From positions 3,092,593 through 3,156,592 of the forward strand of contig NZ_CP019791.1 in NCBI RefSeq assembly GCF_002007645.1: a DNA stretch of 64,000 bases, given 5' to 3'. The position numbers and the translations under genes were made by a program. Under the pieces are notes generated by a model. The model saw only the letters and a program-made list of their open reading frames with translations, was not told where the DNA came from and made no database searches. The DNA comes from Anaerohalosphaera lusitana. GTDB taxonomy: Bacteria; Planctomycetota; Phycisphaerae; Sedimentisphaerales; Anaerohalosphaeraceae. Positions 7,738-15,307 of this stretch are shown here, in pieces; position 1 is the first letter of the stretch; each line of letters starts with the position of its first letter.

Positions 7738-9096
7738 TCATTCATTGAGCCGGCTGACTTTTTCGACATAGGCATCCGGGTCGAATTTGCGTTTAAGGCC
7801 GTTGGCGTTCATGTAGCGCACTTTGCCGAATACGCCCCTTTCGGCCCATGCGCGATCGTGTTTGCCGAAGCACCAGGCGATTCCCGTGTAGCTGTTGGCG
7901 TCACGGCCGTCGAGTTCGTACTTGTTATTCAAGTAAAGAGCGAGCTCAAAGCCCTGAGCGGGGTTTTTGGTCCATTCCAGTATCTTCTTGCCCCAGTACA
8001 TTCGCATGTAGCCGTGCATTTTGCCGGTTATGACCATTTCGTGCTGAGCGGCGTTCCAGTATGGATCGTGCGTTTGGGCCTGCTCCAGTTCCTCGAGCGA
8101 GTAGAGGTGTTCTCGTTTGTCTTTGCTGTGGTGTTCGAGGGTCGCTTTTGCCCAGGGGGGCAGGCCTTCGTATTTGTCGTAATCGTCATTATAGGCGACG
8201 AAATTGTGGGCGAGCTCGCGGCGTACTATCAATTCTTCGAGGTAAGCTTCTTTGCCTTCTTTCTTGCCGGTGTAGCTTTTTACGCGGAGTGCGATGTGCA
8301 GCGGCGAGATCTGGCCGAAATGCAGATAAGGACTCACGTTGGAAAGCACGTCTTTGCACGGGTCGTTTCGGCCGTCGGCGTAGTCCTTGATCTTGTGGTC
8401 GATAAACTCATCCAGAAACTTGTTGGCCTGGGTTGTGCCGCCCTGGTAGAACCGGCTTTTGCTGACGCTGCGGTCGAGTTTGAGCTTCTTTATTGCTTTA
8501 GAGGCATTCTGGACATCGAAGCCTTTCAGGTTCATTTTAGTTGTCTTGACCTTGGGTTTGCGTTCTTTCAGATCGACCATGAAGCGGTCCAGATGCTTGT
8601 TTATTCGGGGCCTGAGGGTGCCTGCGCTGAAATTCTCTTTCTGTGAAGCGGTCTCGATGGGAACGATGAGGTTCGTTTCGATTTCGACGAATCTGCGATC
8701 GAGCTTTTCGCCGGCTTGTTCTCGCCATTTACGCTGGATGTGCAAGTGGCCGGCATCTACGATGACCATAGCGGCTTTTTGTGAATGCTCGATAAGGCCT
8801 TTGACAATGTCGCCGTTATGCACCACGATGGCTATACCGCGTTTCTGGACCTCAGTGATTGTCTCGCTCAATCCTTCGAGCATGAACCAGTAGTGCCTTT
8901 CATTTGCTTCCGGATAGTCGTCAGTCAGGCCGAAATATACTACCACCCCCAAGCTCAGCTCGTTGGCCTGGTCGATCGCGTACTCGAGGGCATGATTGCA
9001 CTGAGCCCGTTGAGCTGCCTGCATCCAGTACAACACGTATTCGCCGTCATGAACAGGGCTGTCATTCAAAATTTCGATACGTTCATCCTGTATCAT
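7738..9096 (-). CDS. phrB: Class II CPD photolyase
   Basis: A 452-residue flavoprotein that repairs cyclobutane pyrimidine dimers with light. The N-terminal photolyase alpha/beta domain (about 20-150, with VLYWMQAAQRAQCNHAL) and the C-terminal FAD-binding helical domain are both complete. The class II hallmark region GIAWCFGKHDRAWAERGVFG lies near the C-terminus at about 403-422, and RRELAHNF and YLHFGQISP motifs are present. It uses FADH- and repairs DNA in the cytosol. GGGGAGGA precedes the ATG. The FMN-barrel gene upstream ends 18 bases before this start, so the two are probably cotranscribed. Its presence suggests that this organism or its relatives meet sunlight. Confidence 0.95.
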   Translation of the reverse strand: MIQDERIEILNDSPVHDGEYVLYWMQAAQRAQCNHALEYAIDQANELSLGVVVYFGLTDDYPEANERHYWFMLEGLSETITEVQKRGIAIVVHNGDIVKGLIEHSQKAAMVIVDAGHLHIQRKWREQAGEKLDRRFVEIETNLIVPIETASQKENFSAGTLRPRINKHLDRFMVDLKERKPKVKTTKMNLKGFDVQNASKAIKKLKLDRSVSKSRFYQGGTTQANKFLDEFIDHKIKDYADGRNDPCKDVLSNVSPYLHFGQISPLHIALRVKSYTGKKEGKEAYLEELIVRRELAHNFVAYNDDYDKYEGLPPWAKATLEHHSKDKREHLYSLEELEQAQTHDPYWNAAQHEMVITGKMHGYMRMYWGKKILEWTKNPAQGFELALYLNNKYELDGRDANSYTGIAWCFGKHDRAWAERGVFGKVRYMNANGLKRKFDPDAYVEKVSRLNE

Positions 9097-9114
9097 GGTC
9101 GGTCCTCCCCTATT

Positions 9115-9558
9115 TTAGGGTTTGATCTCTGTTACGTGCTGAAAGTTGTCGACGAAAATGTAGCTGTCCACGTTTACGCAGAAGAAAGCAGAATCTTCAC
9201 TCTTGGCGAAAGGTTCGAGCTCAGGGTGTTTTCCCAGGTACCTGCCGAAAATGTCCGCTCGTGGCTTTTCGACTTCTATGGCTTTGCCGACAGCGGTTGC
9301 GGCGACGGCATTGGTGAAATCGCCGGCGGTGTTTTCCCTGTCGTCGACGAGCAGTGAAACCCGGCCGTCCTGCTTGATATTGTCATACTTGCGTGTTTTT
9401 CGTGGGGTTGCGAAACATATGACCTTAAAATCCTCACTGGTTGAAAAAGCGACAAGGTTTGCATACGGCTGTCCCTGGTGCTGGGTGCAAAGGACCGCAA
9501 GTCGCTGGGAAGTTAGCAGTTCGTTAAGTTTCAGGTGTTCGCTGGTGTTGTTGGGCAT
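9115..9558 (-). CDS. Pyridoxamine-5'-phosphate-oxidase-like FMN-binding protein
   Basis: A 147-residue split-barrel protein of the PNPOx/flavin-reductase-like superfamily. The N-terminal half has the typical barrel strands (LAVLCTQHQGQPYANLVAF, then IC FATPRKTRKYDNI and the VSLLVDDREN strand). These small proteins bind FMN, F420 or haem and act as oxidoreductases or flavin carriers; the substrate cannot be read from sequence. It lies directly ahead of the photolyase, so a role in supplying reduced flavin is conceivable but unproven. AAGG is about 8 bases before the ATG. The region upstream is the large palindrome at 9588-9756. Confidence 0.8.
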   Translation of the reverse strand: MPNNTSEHLKLNELLTSQRLAVLCTQHQGQPYANLVAFSTSEDFKVICFATPRKTRKYDNIKQDGRVSLLVDDRENTAGDFTNAVAATAVGKAIEVEKPRADIFGRYLGKHPELEPFAKSEDSAFFCVNVDSYIFVDNFQHVTEIKP

Positions 9559-9587
9559 AGCCGGACCTTTTTATCAATTACCGAATC

Positions 9588-9756
9588 GATAGGGCACCTC
9601 TAACAATTCATTTTGGCGGACAAGCGAATCTTTTTGGTTCCGAGCGGCGTCAGACAAAAACCGCTTTAGCTACTACTAAAGCTGATTTGTCTTCCTTGCC
9701 GGAACGCAAAAATCTTCTACTTGCCGCTCAAAAGCATTTGTTAGAGCTCCCCTATA
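9588..9756. repeat. Large imperfect palindrome (about 165 bp)
   Basis: The stretch folds back on itself around position 9674. The ends match as ATAGGG-cacCTCTAACAA (from 9589) with the complement of TTGTTAGAGctcCCCTAT (to 9755). Inward, the matching pieces are CATTTTG/CTTTTGAG, GCGG-CAAG, TTTTTG/CAAAAA, GTTCCG/CGGAAC, GACAAA/TTTGTC and a perfect GCTTTAG/CTAAAGC around a six-base loop. Arms are about 75-80 bases with small bulges. It is non-coding. It resembles a MITE-like or REP-type mobile palindrome or the gene of a long-hairpin RNA; the window shows no second copy that I could find. Confidence 0.6.
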
Positions 9757-9953
9757 TTTTTACTGCTGTACTATGTCTTCATCATAAAACGGGAGTAAAC
9801 TGTTGGATATGATTTTTTCTGTTTTTTTACAGTTTAAAACTGCAATCGGGGTAAAAATCGACAAGAATTTTGAAATATGCTGAACAAAACTTCATGTTTG
9901 CCCGATATATTCAACAGGGTTAGGCCCCATGAAATTTCAGTAGTAATACCTGA

Positions 9954-10089
9954 TTTACAATTTGCTCGTTGGTGCTAGGCTGTACTTTGGATTATGATGT
10001 GTGTATGCCTAATTGGCTAATGAGATAAATACAAGCTTTCATCACCCTCCTCCGAAGCCAGTTCCTCTCATCGAGGGCTGGCTTTTTTT
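9954..10089 (+). ncRNA. Possible small RNA with its own promoter and terminator
   Basis: In the 650-base gap between the FMN-barrel gene and the release-factor-like gene, a promoter-like pair TTTACA (9954-9959) and TAGGCT (9976-9981), spaced 16 bases, is followed about 75 bases later by a strong terminator (10055-10089). No open reading frame with a ribosome site lies between. The transcript would be about 100 bases. The alternative is that the terminator merely ends some longer rightward transcript. Nothing in it matches 4.5S, 6S, tmRNA or RNase P RNA that I could recognise. Confidence 0.25.
10055..10089 (+). terminator. Strong orphan intrinsic terminator
   Basis: AAGCCAG (10055-10061) pairs with CTGGCTT (10078-10084), with an inner CCTC/GAGG stem, followed by seven T. 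No rightward protein gene ends within several kilobases upstream, so it must serve an RNA or another untranslated transcript. Confidence 0.85.
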
Positions 10090-10207
10090 GTGCGCATTCA
10101 TTTGCTGCTTACTGCAATGATTCAAAAGGAGTTATTCTTGCCACTTTATGTGCGAGCCATTATCATTACTACAGACGGCACGGCTATTGAAGTGAGAGAA
10201 GGAACGT

Positions 10208-10567
10208 ATGAATTTTGGTGTAAGCGAGAAAAAGGAGTCAGCGCTGCGGGAGCGCATGAGCAAGCTGGATATAGTGGAGTCCGACCTTGAGGAGTCATTC
10301 GCACGTTCTTCCGGGCCGGGTGGCCAAAGCGTCAACAAGGTGGCTACATGCGTCATTCTAAAGCACAAGCCAACGGGACATATTGTCAAAATGGGCAAGG
10401 AGCGTTCGCAATTGCTCAACCGTTATTATGCGCGTAAACGGCTTTGTGAGCTCATAGAAGAGAAAAGACTTGGACGCAAGAGCCCACAGGCACGCAAAGC
10501 TGCAAAAATACGCAAGCAGAAACAGCGACGTAAACGGAGGACCAGAAAGAAACTGGACGAAAAGTGA
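10208..10567 (+). CDS. GGQ release-factor-like protein (ribosome rescue)
   Basis: A 119-residue protein consisting only of the class I release-factor catalytic domain. The RSSGPGGQSVNK motif places GGQ at residues 38-40, and the C-terminal tail (about 85-119) is very rich in Lys and Arg. Family members (ArfB/YaeJ, mitochondrial C12orf65 and bacterial relatives) hydrolyse peptidyl-tRNA on stalled ribosomes; the basic tail enters the empty mRNA channel. There is no codon-recognition domain, so stop-codon reading is not expected. AAGGAA precedes the ATG at 10208; an internal ATG at 10256 is also possible. It is followed after 24 bases by the lipoprotein gene, probably one transcript. Confidence 0.88.
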   Translation: MNFGVSEKKESALRERMSKLDIVESDLEESFARSSGPGGQSVNKVATCVILKHKPTGHIVKMGKERSQLLNRYYARKRLCELIEEKRLGRKSPQARKAAKIRKQKQRRKRRTRKKLDEK

Positions 10568-10591
10568 ATCATTGCTGATGGAGGAATATCG

Positions 10592-11386
10592 ATGCAGATA
10601 ACATCACAACGTTTTGCAATCACAGGGGGCAGGATCGCCGTTTTGGGCACTATGATCGCTGTTTTGGCATTCTGTTCATCATGCGGGCCGGATAAGGATG
10701 CCCTGGCGCGACAGCGTTTTGAGAGAATGGCGAGCGTTATGGAGCGTCAAGGGTTTTCGGAAGATGATAACAGCGATGGGCAGGCTGCGGAAATCCCGGT
10801 ACACGTCGAGATAGTCGCTACGAATTCCGAGAACTATGCCGCTCTGGAATCGCTTTGGGAGGAGGCTGAAACGGACGATGTGACCGTTTATAATGCAGCA
10901 CAATTTCGGGATTCGGGTTTGAGAGTCGCGGTTGCGGGAGAGGGACTGGGCGAGAGGCTGGACGAGGTCAAGCAGAACCTGCATTTGTACGAAGGTTCGG
11001 ATATGGTACTTCTGCTCACGCCCGGTGTAAGCGGCTACATGCCGTTGGGCAAAGGCATTTATCAGGCTTCATTCGTCTATGATCGGACCGAATATTCACC
11101 TGGGACGAGCAGCTTCGAGAATGCGAGGCGTTATCTGCGTCTCTCGGCAGAGCGCACAGCGGGCGATAAAATACGTCTGCGAATAGTGCCCGCTTTTGAC
11201 AATTTGCAGAGTGATAAATCGGGTCTGGACATGAACGCCCTGTCCGCGCAGGCCGTTCTTGAGTCTGGTGAGAGCGTTTTGTTGGCCGAGAAAGCCGAAC
11301 CGCGTTCTCCCGGAACTGCGCTGCTGAGCTACAAAGGAGTCGAATATCGTTTTCGAACGGTTCTTGTAATAACTCCCAATCCCTGA
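10592..11386 (+). CDS. Putative lipoprotein of unknown function
   Basis: A 264-residue protein with an N-terminal hydrophobic segment ending in a lipobox-like FCSSC (Cys at about residue 31), so probably membrane anchored. The mature part alternates predicted helices and strands (RVAVAGEGLGERLDEV, MVLLLTPGVSG) and ends in a strand-rich segment (YKGVEYRFRTVLVITP). No family was recognised. GGAGG lies 7 bases before the ATG. It follows the release-factor-like gene closely. A hairpin (11408-11429) lies after its stop. Confidence 0.75.
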   Translation: MQITSQRFAITGGRIAVLGTMIAVLAFCSSCGPDKDALARQRFERMASVMERQGFSEDDNSDGQAAEIPVHVEIVATNSENYAALESLWEEAETDDVTVYNAAQFRDSGLRVAVAGEGLGERLDEVKQNLHLYEGSDMVLLLTPGVSGYMPLGKGIYQASFVYDRTEYSPGTSSFENARRYLRLSAERTAGDKIRLRIVPAFDNLQSDKSGLDMNALSAQAVLESGESVLLAEKAEPRSPGTALLSYKGVEYRFRTVLVITPNP

Positions 11387-11407
11387 GCGCAAGGTTAAAG
11401 GTCATAG

Positions 11408-11429
11408 AAGAGGTTTCTAATCACCTCTT
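11408..11429 (+). terminator. Weak terminator-like hairpin
   Basis: AAGAGGT (11408-11414) pairs perfectly with ACCTCTT (11423-11429), 22 bases after the lipoprotein stop. There is no U-run behind it, so termination is uncertain. Confidence 0.3.
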
Positions 11430-11504
11430 GAATAATCAGCCGAGTTGAAGTAGACTTTCTGCGGAAATCAATATTGCACCTATAAACGAGGGACAACTGG
11501 AAAA

Positions 11505-12113
11505 ATGAAGAAGCCGTACAGTCTGCTAGCGTTCGGGACACTAATGGTGCTGGCAAGCATCCCCCCTGCCTTATTCTTTGACTATGCGCACTATTACACG
11601 TTTTTCTCGATTGGTATGCTGCTGGTGATGATGGGGCTGTATGAACTGCAGACAGATCGCGGGCTTTTCTCAAGCTGGAAGCCGCGTCAGCACATTGTCT
11701 TCTGGGGAGGTACCATAGCGGTTTGCATTTTTCTCGACCAGTTTGGTCTCGATGCGGGATACTGGCATTATCCGTGGTATTCGAACGTCTTCGATGAAAT
11801 ACTCAAATATGTATTCGAGTGGGCGGTGCCGTTCGTATATCTGGGATTCGGGCTGCTGATCGGGGAGAATTTCCTGCACAAGCGGGGAGTCGGGAGGGTA
11901 ACCGCTTTTTTGGTGTCATTGCTGGTTTTTGTGACCGCACTGGGAATATTCACAGAGTTTTTCAATCTGTACGTATACTCGTGGAAGATAACCGACATGC
12001 CATTTACCGATGCTAAGGTGGGCGGTTTTTTCGTGATGTTCCAGACGTTCGGTTTCTGGGCGATGGCGATCATAGGTTATTCGAAACACGCACTTATAAG
12101 GCGGATGAGCTAG
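11505..12113 (+). CDS. Six-helix membrane protein of unknown function
   Basis: A 202-residue integral membrane protein with six hydrophobic segments, at about residues 6-26, 28-46, 65-84, 107-127, 133-156 and 167-190. Polar and aromatic residues (YWHYPWYS, EFFNLYVYSW) sit in the loops. No signature of a known transporter or enzyme was found. The ribosome site is weak (ACGAGGGACAACTGGAAAA before the ATG). The last four bases overlap the end of the convergent MBL-fold gene. Confidence 0.75.
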   Translation: MKKPYSLLAFGTLMVLASIPPALFFDYAHYYTFFSIGMLLVMMGLYELQTDRGLFSSWKPRQHIVFWGGTIAVCIFLDQFGLDAGYWHYPWYSNVFDEILKYVFEWAVPFVYLGFGLLIGENFLHKRGVGRVTAFLVSLLVFVTALGIFTEFFNLYVYSWKITDMPFTDAKVGGFFVMFQTFGFWAMAIIGYSKHALIRRMS

Positions 12114-12898
12114 TCGATCTGTATAACGTGCGACGCTTCATACAGCGGAGCGACAGTCAGGTCAAAGCTCATGTTCAGGCGTTTTCGCTTGAAGGCAGTG
12201 TGCATTTCATCCAGAACTATCTCTGGGCGGTTTCGCTGTTCGCTGAGGTGGCCGAGCATGACGGCTGTGGGAGGTTTTTCGCTAATGTCCGCAACTTCGC
12301 ATATGAGCTCGGCGGTGATGGGGTTGGGCATGTGCCATCTGCTGTTGGGATTCCAGTTCTCACGCAAAAGCTGGAGATCATGATTCGACTCGATGTAGAC
12401 GAAATCGGCGTCGATCATTACATCACGAATTGCGGCAGCGTCGAAGAAATCCGCAGCGACAACGATCCGTCGCCCGTCGTGTGCAATTTCGAAAGCATGC
12501 GTGAGGTGGCCGGGGGCGTGAGGCACTTCTATCGGCCGTACTGTCAAATCTCCGATTACAAAAGACCTGGCCGCATATGAGTTCACATCGAGTTCAGCGA
12601 AACGGTAGCCTCGGAAGTGTTTGCCGGGGAGCAGATCGACGGACTCCTCGTGTATGTACAGGGGCACCATCCGCTGCTGGAGCACCTTCAAGGCGGAGTA
12701 GTTGATGTGGTCGCCGTGCAGGTGGGTCACGAGCACAGCGTCGGGGCCGCCATCGAGGCCGAACTGCTGATCGAACGCAGCTCGGACAGCTTTCTGGCTG
12801 CGAAATCCGCAATCTATTACGAGCCTGGTAGTGCGGGAGGACAGCACGAGGCAGTTGCCTTTGCTAGAGCTTATAAGTGTCTGAAAAGTCAGAGCCAT
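12110..12898 (-). CDS. MBL-fold metallo-hydrolase
   Basis: A 262-residue metallo-beta-lactamase-fold enzyme. The metal-binding THLHGDH motif is at residues 58-64, with further ligands in VPHAPGHL, AADFF and MLGHLSEQRN. The order SSSKGNC ... THxHxDH ... HLSxxRN matches the YycJ/WalJ-like branch, which includes exonuclease-like phosphodiesterases acting on nucleic acid. Two metal ions are expected. It begins 4 bases after the tex stop codon and is almost certainly cotranscribed with tex, which fits a nucleic-acid role. Substrate is not proven. Confidence 0.85.
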   Translation of the reverse strand: MALTFQTLISSSKGNCLVLSSRTTRLVIDCGFRSQKAVRAAFDQQFGLDGGPDAVLVTHLHGDHINYSALKVLQQRMVPLYIHEESVDLLPGKHFRGYRFAELDVNSYAARSFVIGDLTVRPIEVPHAPGHLTHAFEIAHDGRRIVVAADFFDAAAIRDVMIDADFVYIESNHDLQLLRENWNPNSRWHMPNPITAELICEVADISEKPPTAVMLGHLSEQRNRPEIVLDEMHTAFKRKRLNMSFDLTVAPLYEASHVIQID

Positions 12899-12902
12899 GC
12901 GA

Positions 12903-15203
12903 CTACCATCCTATCTTGAGTTGATCGGCCAGAGGCTTGTTCGGGTCGACGGTTGATTTTTTGCTTTCGGGGTTTTTGCCTCGGCCTTTACCGCGATCGT
13001 TTCGCGGCTTTTTGCCGCCCTGCCGTTTCGGTTTCTCTTGTTTAGGCTTGTCTTCCTTTTTAGATGGTTCTTTTTTCAAGCTCAGAGCGATACGCTTTCG
13101 CGAGATGTCGACGTCGAGCACACGGACCTCGACCTGCTGCTGGACCTTGACGACTTCATTTGGGTCCTCGACGAAACGGTCGGCCATTTCGCTGATGTGG
13201 ATCAGGCCGTCCTGATGCACGCCGATGTCGACGAATGCACCGAAGGCGGTGATATTTGTGACGATGCCGGGCAGTTTCATGCCGATCTTGAGATCGGACA
13301 TTTCGTTGACACCTTCGGCAAAGCTGAATGCATCGAATTTTTCGCGCGGGTCCCGGCCGGGCTTGCTGAGTTCAGATTTTATGTCAGCCAAGGTGGGAAG
13401 ACCGACCTTTTCGGTGACGTATTTGTGAAGGTCTATTTTGTCACGCAGTTCTGCGTTGGTTATCAGATCGCCAAGGCCGCAATTGAGGTCCTTTGCCATC
13501 TGCTCGACAACGGGATAGCTTTCGGGGTGGACAGCACTTGCGTCGAGCGGGTTCCGGGCGTCTCTGACACGCAGGAAGCCGGCGCACTGCTCGAAAGTTT
13601 TGGCACCAAGGCCGGGGACGTTCTTGAAATCCTCGCGGGATTTGAATGGACCGTTCTGGTCGCGGTGCGCGACGAAGCGTTCCGCGAGTGATGGTCCCAG
13701 GCCGGAGACGTAAGTAAGGAGCTGTTTGCTGGCGGTGTTGACTTCTACGCCCACCGCGTTTACACAACTGACGACTGTATCGTCGAGGCTGTTTTTGAGC
13801 ATGGTCTGGTCGACGTCGTGCTGGTACTGACCGACACCGATGGACTTGGGGTCGATCTTGACGAGCTCTGCGAGTGGATCCATGAGCCGTCTGCCTATGG
13901 ATACGGAGCCGCGGACGGTGAGGTCGTAGTCGGGGAACTCTTCGCGTGCAGCTTCGGATGCCGAGTATATCGATGCGCCGCTCTCGTTGACCATTACGAC
14001 GGTAATGCTTTTTGGCAGACCGATAGAGCGTATGAACGCCTCGGTTTCACGGCTGGCTGTGCCGTTGCCTATGGCGACAGCTTCGATGCCGAACCGTTCG
14101 CAAAGGGCCGCGACTTTCGCCTTTTCCTGCTCGATCTTGCCTGCGCCTGAGTTGTGCGGGAAGATGGTGTCGTTGTGCACCAGTTTGCCCTGCTTGTCGA
14201 GGCAGACCACCTTGCAGCCGGTGCGGAAGCCAGGGTCGATCGCCAGCACCGCCTTACCGCCAAGCGGCGCAGCCATCAGGAGTTGACGCAAGTTTTCGAC
14301 GAAGACCTTGATCGCTTCGCTGTCGGCACGTTTTTTTGTTTCGAGCCGCATCTCTGTTTCCATGCTGAGCATGATCAGACGTTTGAATGCGTCCCGTATT
14401 GCCGCTTTTACATGGGGTGTGCTGGGAGTTCCTTCCTTGACGAACAGCTCGTCAAGTATTTCCTCGGCCCGCTCCTGGGGGACGCTGATCCTGAGCGTGA
14501 GGAACTTTTCTTTTGCACCTCGGCGCATGGCGAGGATGCGGTGGCTCGGAGCCTTGGATATAGCTTCGGAGAAATCGAAATAGTCCTTGTATTTGGCACC
14601 TTCTTCTTCCTTGCCGGGGATGACCTTGCTGACGAATTCGCCGTGATTACGGTAAAGTTCACGGATGCGTTCGCGAGCCTGCTGGTCCTCGCTGACCCAT
14701 TCGGCGATTATGTCCCGTGCGCCTGCGAGCGCGTCATCGGCGGTTTCGACGCCCTTCTCTGTGTCCACATATTTGACGGCTTCGGATGCGGGGTCGAAGT
14801 CCTTTTCCTGCTCGAACATGGCTTTTGCCAGCGGTTCGAGGCCCTTTTCTTTGGCGATGGTCGCACGAGTGCGGCGTTTGGGTTTGTAGGGCAGGTATAT
14901 GTCCTCGAGCACGGTCATTGTTTCGGCCGCCTCGATCTTCTTTTTCAGTGCCGGTGTCAGCTTGCCCTGTTCGTCTATTGACTTGAGTATGGCCTCTCGG
15001 CGTTTGTCGAGTTCGGCCAGTTGGTTGAGTCTGTCACGTATGGCCGTGATCGCAACCTCGTCCAGGGAGCCGGTCGCTTCCTTACGGTACCGGGCTATAA
15101 AGGGTACGGTCGCACCGTCTTCGAGCAACTGGGTAACTGCTGCGACCTGCTTGAGTGAAATATTCAGTTCATCCGCTATTTTACTGACGTACTTAGCTTC
15201 CAT
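12903..15203 (-). CDS. tex: Tex-family RNA-binding transcription accessory protein
   Basis: A 766-residue Tex protein with all parts in normal order: N-terminal helical domain, a YqgF/RNase-H-like domain (about 325-450, starting AIDPGFRTGCK), helix-hairpin-helix units (about 490-560, GLGAKTFEQCAGF), and an S1 RNA-binding domain (about 645-715, ITAFGAFVDIGVHQDGLIH). It ends in a Lys/Gly-rich tail. Tex is a highly conserved cytosolic protein that binds RNA and affects transcription; its precise biochemical role is not settled. TAGGA lies 7 bases before the ATG. The MBL-fold gene follows immediately. Confidence 0.95.
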   Translation of the reverse strand: MEAKYVSKIADELNISLKQVAAVTQLLEDGATVPFIARYRKEATGSLDEVAITAIRDRLNQLAELDKRREAILKSIDEQGKLTPALKKKIEAAETMTVLEDIYLPYKPKRRTRATIAKEKGLEPLAKAMFEQEKDFDPASEAVKYVDTEKGVETADDALAGARDIIAEWVSEDQQARERIRELYRNHGEFVSKVIPGKEEEGAKYKDYFDFSEAISKAPSHRILAMRRGAKEKFLTLRISVPQERAEEILDELFVKEGTPSTPHVKAAIRDAFKRLIMLSMETEMRLETKKRADSEAIKVFVENLRQLLMAAPLGGKAVLAIDPGFRTGCKVVCLDKQGKLVHNDTIFPHNSGAGKIEQEKAKVAALCERFGIEAVAIGNGTASRETEAFIRSIGLPKSITVVMVNESGASIYSASEAAREEFPDYDLTVRGSVSIGRRLMDPLAELVKIDPKSIGVGQYQHDVDQTMLKNSLDDTVVSCVNAVGVEVNTASKQLLTYVSGLGPSLAERFVAHRDQNGPFKSREDFKNVPGLGAKTFEQCAGFLRVRDARNPLDASAVHPESYPVVEQMAKDLNCGLGDLITNAELRDKIDLHKYVTEKVGLPTLADIKSELSKPGRDPREKFDAFSFAEGVNEMSDLKIGMKLPGIVTNITAFGAFVDIGVHQDGLIHISEMADRFVEDPNEVVKVQQQVEVRVLDVDISRKRIALSLKKEPSKKEDKPKQEKPKRQGGKKPRNDRGKGRGKNPESKKSTVDPNKPLADQLKIGW

Positions 15204-15280
15204 TACAAAGTCCTAAAAAAGCAAACAAATATTTTGCGTCAATGTTACTATCTTTTCGAAATTATGAATATAAAATTGTC

Positions 15281-15297
15281 GCTTGCAAAACGCAAGC
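15281..15297 (-). terminator. Terminator-like hairpin after the flavoprotein gene
   Basis: GCTTGC and GCAAGC (15281-15286, 15292-15297) form a short perfect stem 11 bases past the stop of the flavoprotein gene, followed on the minus strand by GACAATTTTAT. The U-run is poor. Confidence 0.4.
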
Positions 15298-15307
15298 TCT
15301 CAATTCC

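Noticed and set aside
7721-7738. Intrinsic terminator at the photolyase stop
   Set aside because: A run of T is present on the minus strand but the stem is only ACCG/CGGT with a large loop.
7555-8646. Rightward open frame of 363 codons opposite the photolyase
   Set aside because: The photolyase has a strong ribosome site and class II motifs; the opposite frame is its shadow.
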